Source: Gordionus sp. m RMFG-2023 (taxonomy: Eukaryota > Nematomorpha > Gordioida > Chordodea > Parachordodidae). Taken from it: a DNA stretch of 64,000 nt. Positions 24,701-33,700 of the stretch are shown here, piece after piece. The notes below the pieces were generated by a model. The model was not told the origin of the DNA. It worked only from the letters and a program-made list of their open reading frames with translations, and did not search any database. Position numbers and translations under genes: made by a program. Numbering within the stretch: the first letter of the stretch is position 1; each line of letters begins with the position of its first letter. The stretch spans positions 38,045,561-38,109,560 of the forward strand of contig NC_088775.1 of NCBI RefSeq assembly GCF_954871325.1, in the 5' to 3' direction.

Positions 24701-27700
24701 TCTAAGCTTTAATATTTTGTTAACTGGATATTTTAAGCTTGTTTTTTCAATATCTTCCTATTTTTATGCTCAAACATTTTTTTATAAAGTTTCTTACATT
24801 TCTGTTGGACAATTTTTATGAATATAAACTTTTTATTTTGTCTAGAGTGCTCAAAAAACTCTTCCTTAATACATTAGGAAGTTTAAGAAAATATATAATG
24901 AATTCAAAAATAAAAATTTACTAACTATTAAACATTAAATAAAAAATTTTTTAATAATTTTCTGCCTGTTTTTTTATTAATTTTTTTCTAGTGAAAATGC
25001 TCTATATTGTTAGCATCTAATATTCAGCTTTGTAGCTTTAAAAACTATAGAATGTTTATATCCAGGGAGAGTTCGGTTCGGGTTTGGTTTAAGGGTAAAA
25101 AAAATAGGTGAGTTCGGTTCGGGGTTGGTTCAGGAAAATATTTTTGAACACGTTTAAGTATTTTTGAATTGATAAAAAAAAATATTCTATATTTAAATAA
25201 TTAAAAAACTAGACATAAATTTGGTATAAAAAATAATATTCTATATTTAAATAATTAAAAAACTAGACATAAATTTGGTATAAAAAATAAATTTTTATTT
25301 TATTTATAGGAAAAATAAATTTTTATTTTATTTATAGGCAAAATATAGTTAAAAATACAAAGCATCATGTATAGATTTAAAAAATTTTATTTAGACGTAT
25401 TTCTTTAAATTAACAATATCCAATATAATAATTTTTACTATACATATTAATTTAAACAATACACTCCCGGGTTCGCGAGGTTTTGAAAATTTTATAAACG
25501 GGGTTCGGGTTCAATTTTTTCCCCAAAAACCTGGGTTTTCTTCTCCGGGTTCGGTTCGAACCCCTGTTTATATCATTAAATTATCAAATTTTTTATGTAT
25601 AAATTGTAAGATTGGCAAAAATCGTTATAAATTATTTGTTTTAAATCTCGATTTTAAACAAATAATAATATTTGATAATATCTCAATTAAATGACCATAG
25701 ATTCAATATCATAATTTTCTTATTCTTCTAGAGTATAATGTAGTCATGCAATATATTGATTAAATGAATGCCCATTTATTAATTAAGTCAATTTTGTTTT
25801 AAAATCTTTCATTTATCTCGAACAATTTAAGCAAAAATATCTTTTTAATCTAATAAATAAACCGCGACAATGATGGAATATGCCAAATTGTGAACACCAA
25901 TTTCTTATTTTGATAAAGTTCCATGAAAGATCTGACTCATTAAAGAAAACAAAGTTTGCGGATGGCATCATAAAAAGTGAGCCATCTCGAATAATAGTAA
26001 TCACGGGAGAATCTAATTCCAAACAAATAAATTATTATGTGCCTATTAAATAAAACGCTTGTTCACTTCACCTGTAAAAAGAGTATTTCCTTCATGTGGT
26101 TCATTCAAAGTTTGGGAACCGGAATAGCGGAAAAACTAATTTTCATATTCAAACAATTATTTATATTCCAATGCAAATTTTTATACTTTAATTTATACTA
26201 ATCAACTTAAACTCAAATTTGTAGTACAAGTTTATTTTTATTCTGAAGAAACTTTTTATTTCATTTTTAATATCAAAAGAATATTAGAAAATTTCCAAAG
26301 TATATAAAAATCACAATATAAATTCATACATCAAAATCACAGAATGCATAATAATTAAAATCAGTTTTTCAAAATATCATAATAATTATTTAGGATTATC
26401 TTTTGTTACATTCTACCAATCAACAATAAGGCGTTTAATTATAAAAAAAAATATTTTAACTTTTATAATTTAAACTACAACTAGTAATTAATTAAACAAA
26501 AATTAGAAATAAATTATTCCAGAACTAGGACAATAATATCATCTGAATGTTAATAATTACAAACAATGCCATCAATTTTATAGATTATTCAAATATTTTT
26601 TATGGCAACTCATTGAAACTCGGGGAAATTTTTAATATTATTTTTTTTTAATTTAAAAAAATAATAAATATATGTGATCGTCTGGATATTGGTGGAAATT
26701 TTTTGAAATAATAATTCAAAGTTTCATTACTCAAAATTTTTAAGAATTTCATATTTTTTTCGTTCAATTGGCGTAATTTAAAAAATAATAAATATACCAT
26801 CTGGATATTGGTGAAATTAAGGCTAGCATCCCCAGAACTGGAAGAAAATCTCATTTATATATATGTGAATATTCTTTTTTTCATAATATTAAATATATGT
26901 CAAATTTAAATGAATATAAATAATATAAATTTACATAGAACTATTTATCTTTTTCCTTGAAATTATATATATTTATTATCAGTTTTTATTTATGTTTATT
27001 CAAATAAATTGCTTAATTATCTAGTATTTGATTTGATAGTCCTAACTTAGTATAGCATCCAATATAGCAAATAGCACACGCCTTTTAAATTTTTAAATAA
27101 TATACTCTATTTTTAATGTAAAATTAAAGAATTGTGGAAATTTAAAAAAAAAAAATTATAGTCCTAACTTAATAGCATTTAATATAGCACGCACCTTTTC
27201 CATTTTTAAGGTAAAATTAAAGAATTGTGAAAATTTTCACAAAAAAAAATTATAGTCCTAACTTAATAGCATTTAATATAGCACACACCTTTTCCATTTT
27301 TGAAATGGTTAGACAGTCGAGTCCAATCATCGGGGAGGGGGGATCGACAGAGTTCGAGGGTCCGGGATTGTCGGAGAATAGGACTGGGGACCGGACTTAG
27401 CAGGCATTTTGTCAGCGTACCCAAGTCCACACATTGGGGATTATTAGGGATGCTTTATCATAATAATATAGGGGGTTGGGTAATGCAAGAGGGGGGGAGG
27501 AAGTAGAACACAGGCCCAATTCTAGGCCTTAATATCAACTTCCCCTCTACAAAAAAATTTGCAACTTCCCTCCCCCTAAAATTTTTTTAAGTATTCAGAA
27601 TAAGGGAAATAGCTTTCAAAAATAAAATGGATAGGTTAGATTTTTAAGTTATTCTTATTGTAAATATTTTAAAACTCGGCGCAATTTTTTTTCTAAATTA

Positions 27701-30700
27701 TCATAGGTCCGAAAATAATTATATTTGAAAAATACCATAAGATACCTTAACATTTATCTAACCTTATACATGGATAAATTTTTAAATTATATTATACTTT
27801 TTTTCTCAAGATTGATTCTAATAAAAGTGATTTTTTTGCCAAATCCATAAACCTGGGCTTGTAGATTCAATTATTTTTTTAAGTTTCCTATAGGATAATT
27901 AATATTATTATTCCATTATTTTCGTAGACAATGTTTTATTAATATAAATATACCATTTACATAAAAATAATTTATATAAAAATGATAAAATATGACATTA
28001 TTCTAATTATAAAAAATGTGTAAAATTTTTAATAAATTTTCCTAATTCTATTGTAAATATTGGCCACAATAAATACTTATTTTATATTGTAATATATCAT
28101 ATTTATAAGCATAATTTGTTTTATCCGAGTAGCCGCCCTGATTCTACTAGCCCCTAGTTACTAATATAATTAATACCTTTTAAAATATATATAAAATTAT
28201 GAAACTTCTGAAATGCGAAAAGAGGATTTTAAATTTCATATAATGTTAAATTTATTATTTTTAAACTCTTCAAATTTTAATACCACCTAATATTGTGGTG
28301 TAAAACCATTTTGATTTTTACCTAAAAAACACATATCATAATAAAATTTAAATAGCTGAAGGGTATAAAATATTTTATTACATAATTAAATTAGAATTTC
28401 TAAACATGTCTGGTTTTTAAATAAAATCTGTTGAACCGACAAGCCCCTTGCGCTGAATAGCTCTGATCTCCCTTACCACAAATAAGCCAACATCTAGTGA
28501 CCGGCTCGGGCAAAATGATAACCAAAATAATATTATGTAAGTCAGGAGATTAGGCTCATAGATGGCAGATATATTTAGATATCGATTTCCCAATACATAA
28601 TATTATTTTGACGAAAATCTTAATATAGGGTCCTTTTTAAAAATCTACCCAAATCTGCCTTTTTAAAAACAATATCAACATCACTCAAAGAAACTGTTAA
28701 TAATAATGGAAAAAGATTTTCTTTAAAATATTATATGTATAGGTTGAATAATTAATTGAAGCTGATACAGTTTTTTGGTGAATCAAATCTATATCAAAAC
28801 GTGTTTTACAAACTGGAAGAAAGTTCTTATATACAGGGGCCTTGAGAAACATTATTATTGCAGAAAGAGGATTAAAAAACTAAAAGATTTTTCCAATTTT
28901 TTTGTATAAGCTAATTAGCAAATTGAATAAAATTTAAATCAAGATACATTTTAATTTTCTAAACATAAAAAAATTAAAACCTTTATTTGCAACCAACATT
29001 ATTATAAAGAGGGATTAGTAATTGAAATTGAGATTGATAAAAAAAGTTTAAAAAATTATAAAGATTGTATTACATCAGATTTTGTCAAATTTCTATACTG
29101 TTTTTCAAATATTCTGTATCATTTAATTAATCCACATCGAGTTGTGAGTCAACTTTTCACCATTAAAGAGAATTTTATTAAATCAGGAAACATTCGAGAA
29201 GTTATATAAAAAAGGGTAACTTGGTTTTATTAGGACATGGAAGAAAAAACATAACCGATTAATTTTGGAAATGTTTAAGGTATTTAAAAATCAACCAAAA
29301 TTATATAGTAAATACTTTATTTTTGTTAGTTTTACACTGCTCAATCATTGTATCGTAATTGTGGATAGATATTTTTATGAAAATAAGAAATACATGGGTT
29401 ATTTTATGGAGGTATTTTTTCCCAGTAATCATCATTTTATCTTGTTTATGCATTTTTTATGGATGGTATATGGGTAACCTTTAAATAATGAATTAGGGCC
29501 TAAAAAAATTAGCTTATAATTAAATTATATTTTTATAGTATTTTTTTCTAAAATGTAAATTTGTCTATACTTTATAAATATGCCTTTATTATCTGGTCTT
29601 AAGTAAATTTTAGAAAAACATGAAAAAAAAAATTTCGGGGTTTTTTTTCTTGGGGGTTTTTTCTGGGATTTATCGGAAATACATGAGTGAGATACAGTTT
29701 TTGAGTGCTAACATCCATACTATTACCTACCCTATTTCTTAAGGTGTGTAAGATATTTTTATCTCAGCACTTTCTTGGATAGAAATATGATTTTATGGCT
29801 TCGGAGCGTCAAACCTTCGTATCTGGTATATGTGAATTAAATATCTTATTTTGGGGATATTCATTATTTCCAATAGATGAAACAAACTCAAATTTTATAA
29901 AATAATATAAGGTATCACTTTTATAATATACCAATAAAAAGTCTCAAAGCCTTAGACCTCAAGGTAATGCGTGGACTGGACACTAAGGTCAACGTGGTTC
30001 CAATAGTGTCCAAGGCGGACACGGTGTCTAAGGTCGAACTCACCCGATTCAAATGCCGAATCATGAACGAGCTCAAGTCGGCCGGCGTCAAAATTTACCG
30101 TTTTCCTTTAGGAGGCGGACCGTTTGATGACTTTAATGAGGTATTGGACGGGCCCGAACGAACCGGGTTGGATCGCTATAATTGCGGGTCTTTGGTCGGA
30201 GACAACAAGATGGATGGAGGCAAACTAAGCTCGGATAACGAAACTTCTGGAGGGGACGATATGAATGTACACTTTCTTGTTCTACGCATTTGATATATTA
30301 TATTTACTACATTAATAAAAATATGGAAACAGTTGCACATTTGTTACAATCTCCTTGTGATTAAAATAAATTGTTTGCACTATATTTTTGACCTTTTAAA
30401 AAAATCTATTTTATTCATTTGATGCCAGTGAAAAGGTATGTTTTGAAACATTAAAAATTACAATTGCTAGTATAGAATTTTAATGGGTTCAAACTAAAAA
30501 AAATAATTAAAATATTGCCCTTTTTAATTATCTAATTTCAGGCGCAAAATATTAAATTGACCAAAATCGGCCAGACTTAGTTATTTTTTAAAATTAATAA
30601 CTGTTATTAGCTTAGTATCAAGGAGAAATAACAATTTTATTGAATTTAATTTAAATAATTTCATCAAAGTGCAAATTGCACAAAATAATTTTATTAATTA

Positions 30701-33700
30701 ATAGAATCGATATAAAATGATTTTATAAAAACGAACTTTTATTTTAAAATGAAAACATTTAAATTATAATAATATATATTCCTATCGATCTCTTTTTACA
30801 TATTAAATATGACTATTTATACTAATTTTTAACCAAATAAAATTTGCAAAAAATTCAATTATCATATAATCATTTTATATTTTACAAGTATCTACATCAT
30901 AATTTACATTTTACAAGTAATGACAATTACGACAATAACCTTTGATGAAAATCATAAAAATCAAGAGCCCAACATAATTTTACCTTCTCTTTCTGATAGC
31001 CATTATCCAAATTAATAATTTTTTTCAGAATGCTGCGAATTTTAGAGCTGGAGTTAAATTGCCTAAGCATCATTCCAGGATGTAAGTCATTGCATATTCT
31101 AATGGTATTATTGCACTGTACAAGGCAGGCTAATCATTTCCATTTAAAAAAAATATTTAGTAAAACCTTAAACAATATTATTTAATTATACATTATGGCC
31201 TCAAAATAAGTTTACTATCCCCTCAAAAGCAATAGAAGGTTCTGTAGTTAATATCAGAGACCTGCATACCCGGACCCGGCTGTATTTTAATTTTTTAAAT
31301 ATACTGGCAGGGCCTAAAAAAAAATTTTAAATGCCAGGCCGTATATTATAAAACCAAATATTTTAAATCGCAATTGTTTTCTATAAAAATTAAAAATAAA
31401 TATATATTTTAAAAGGCCATCTTAAAATTTTTTTTAAAAAAAGCGTGGCCTAGTCTAAAAAAAATTTCTAAAGAAAATGCGGGCCAAGACCTGTTTGAAT
31501 ATATAAAACCTGGCCGGTTAGAAAATATAAAACCTGGCCGGATAGAAAAAATTTTTTAAAAAAATTTGGGCGGCCCTGCAAATGGTACTCTGCAGATCCT
31601 GATTAATATTGATAAAAATTTTATGTATCATGACCTAATTACACAATATTATAATTGGCAAAAATAAAATTTGTGATGATCAAACGTCCCCTCATCCCTC
31701 CTTTAATTTTTTAGGAGGGGACGCATCCTAAAGACAGTAACCTTGGATGGGACGCGTCCACGTTCGCCCCTGTCATTTTTCCTTCCCAAAATTTTATAAT
31801 TTTTTAAATTCATAATGTACTTTATTATTTTTATATTCATATAAATTTTAAATTCAAAAAGAAATTATTCATTTTTTTTTAAATTAAACTATTAAAAAAA
31901 ATTATAGGGGAAATGTGGTATAACTGGCGTTTTTGCTTTTTTCAAAAAAAAGGCAATAAAATTTAGGTGTAACTAAACAAATTTTATATCAATGTGTACC
32001 CCAATTCTTAATCTTTAAAATAAATTTAAATCAAAACTTTATAATAGTTTATGAGCTAGAGGTTATGTGAGATTTGTTTCTGGCGCAACTACCAGGAATA
32101 TACACGAGGAATGCCCTCCCCCTCCCATTTTGAAATACCTCTCCTCAAAATAAGAAAACGCAAATTTGTTAAGTTAAGCGTTTCTTTTTTTTATCTTTGA
32201 ATTACCCGTTTTACATTAATTTCTTCTAATATACTAAAATTAGGTCACTATATATTATATAACATACACACAACATGTGTTCTAGAATTTACTTCCATTC
32301 GCTGTCGTCGGTAGCACTGACTTCGTCAAGATTGGTAATAAAATGGTTAGAGCTCGCCAATATCCATGGGGCATCGTTCAGGGTAAATAATTGTATTTAA
32401 CTAATAAAAAAATATTTATAAGATATCAAAGACCTGCAGAGATCGAAATTTTGGATTTGAAAATTACATTTTTAAGTTCTATCCAGCCCGGGATTTTTAG
32501 TTTTAATTATTTTTCGACCCGTTATGCAAATTGTTTCAAAGGAAATAATTGAAAATATGAGCAGTAAATGAATATCAATTATATGATATTTCAACTGAAT
32601 GATTGTTATGATTTCAATTTATCTTTAAAAAATTGGCCCGGTCCGGATTTTTTAAATCTTAGGTTTGGTTCCGGGCAGGGCTTTTGGTCTCTGATAAATA
32701 TTTTAAAAATAGATTTCTATTCGACACCAAAAATCAAATCATTTTTAATTTTCATTCATCTGAGTCGACTTTCTAAATATACCCTACATTGTTTATTATT
32801 TCATAATAATAAAATTTTTATTACATCTGATCTAAGTATGATAATTATTTGAGAAGGGTAAGTGTAATATTGGCGTGATTAGAGAAGATTTCCAAGTATT
32901 TCTAAAATTAGAACGAGGGTTGCTGCTATATTTGGTTTGGTTTAGTATAGGACCAATTATCTTATCCTTATTTTACGAATACAAATAATTACCTTATTTA
33001 TTCGAGTTCTAAGTTATTTATACGTATCATTACGATTACGAATAATGCATTTTCAATGCGTAATTTCCTATAATCATGTTTGGTAATTATTTTTTTAATT
33101 TCTAATTAAATATAATATAGTTGAAAACGAATCACATTGCGATTTCGTGAAGCTCCGTGAGATGTTAATCAGAACTAATATGGAGGACATGATAGAGAAG
33201 ACCCACAGCTCACATTACCAGCTCTACAGACTAAAGAGATTGGAAAATATGGGGTTGAAAGATAACGTCGACTCAGCAAGCCCTAACAATAATGGGGGGC
33301 CCTCATCACTGCTCACCTTACAGGTAGATATTCTATTTTTTACCCTTTTCTCGAAAATATAAAAGAAAGTAAAAAGGCAATAAATACACATGCATAATAT
33401 AAGTAAAAAATTTTTTTATTTTATTTAATCGCGTAGCCTTAATATCATTTATAATAAAATATTAGTACTTACACTACAAAGCATAGGCCTTTCGAGGATT
33501 TTGCTAGGAGGTGGGCACTATTAGATGGGGTTTTCTCATATAGGTCCACTTATTCTTTTGACTATCTTATATTTTTATAAATATAATTTTGTGTTTTCAC
33601 TTATTTTTATAAAAATGCTTTTTTTCTAAAGATTTTGAATTATAGTCGTTATTATAAAAAACTATTAACGTTTACTAATTTTTCTTCCAAATTTCCTTAT

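Noticed and set aside
27300-27506. 68-codon frame in the GC-rich island as a gene
   Set aside because: The composition (Arg/Gly/Ser from G-rich runs) and the complementary C-rich run nearby fit a repeat; no splice or family support.
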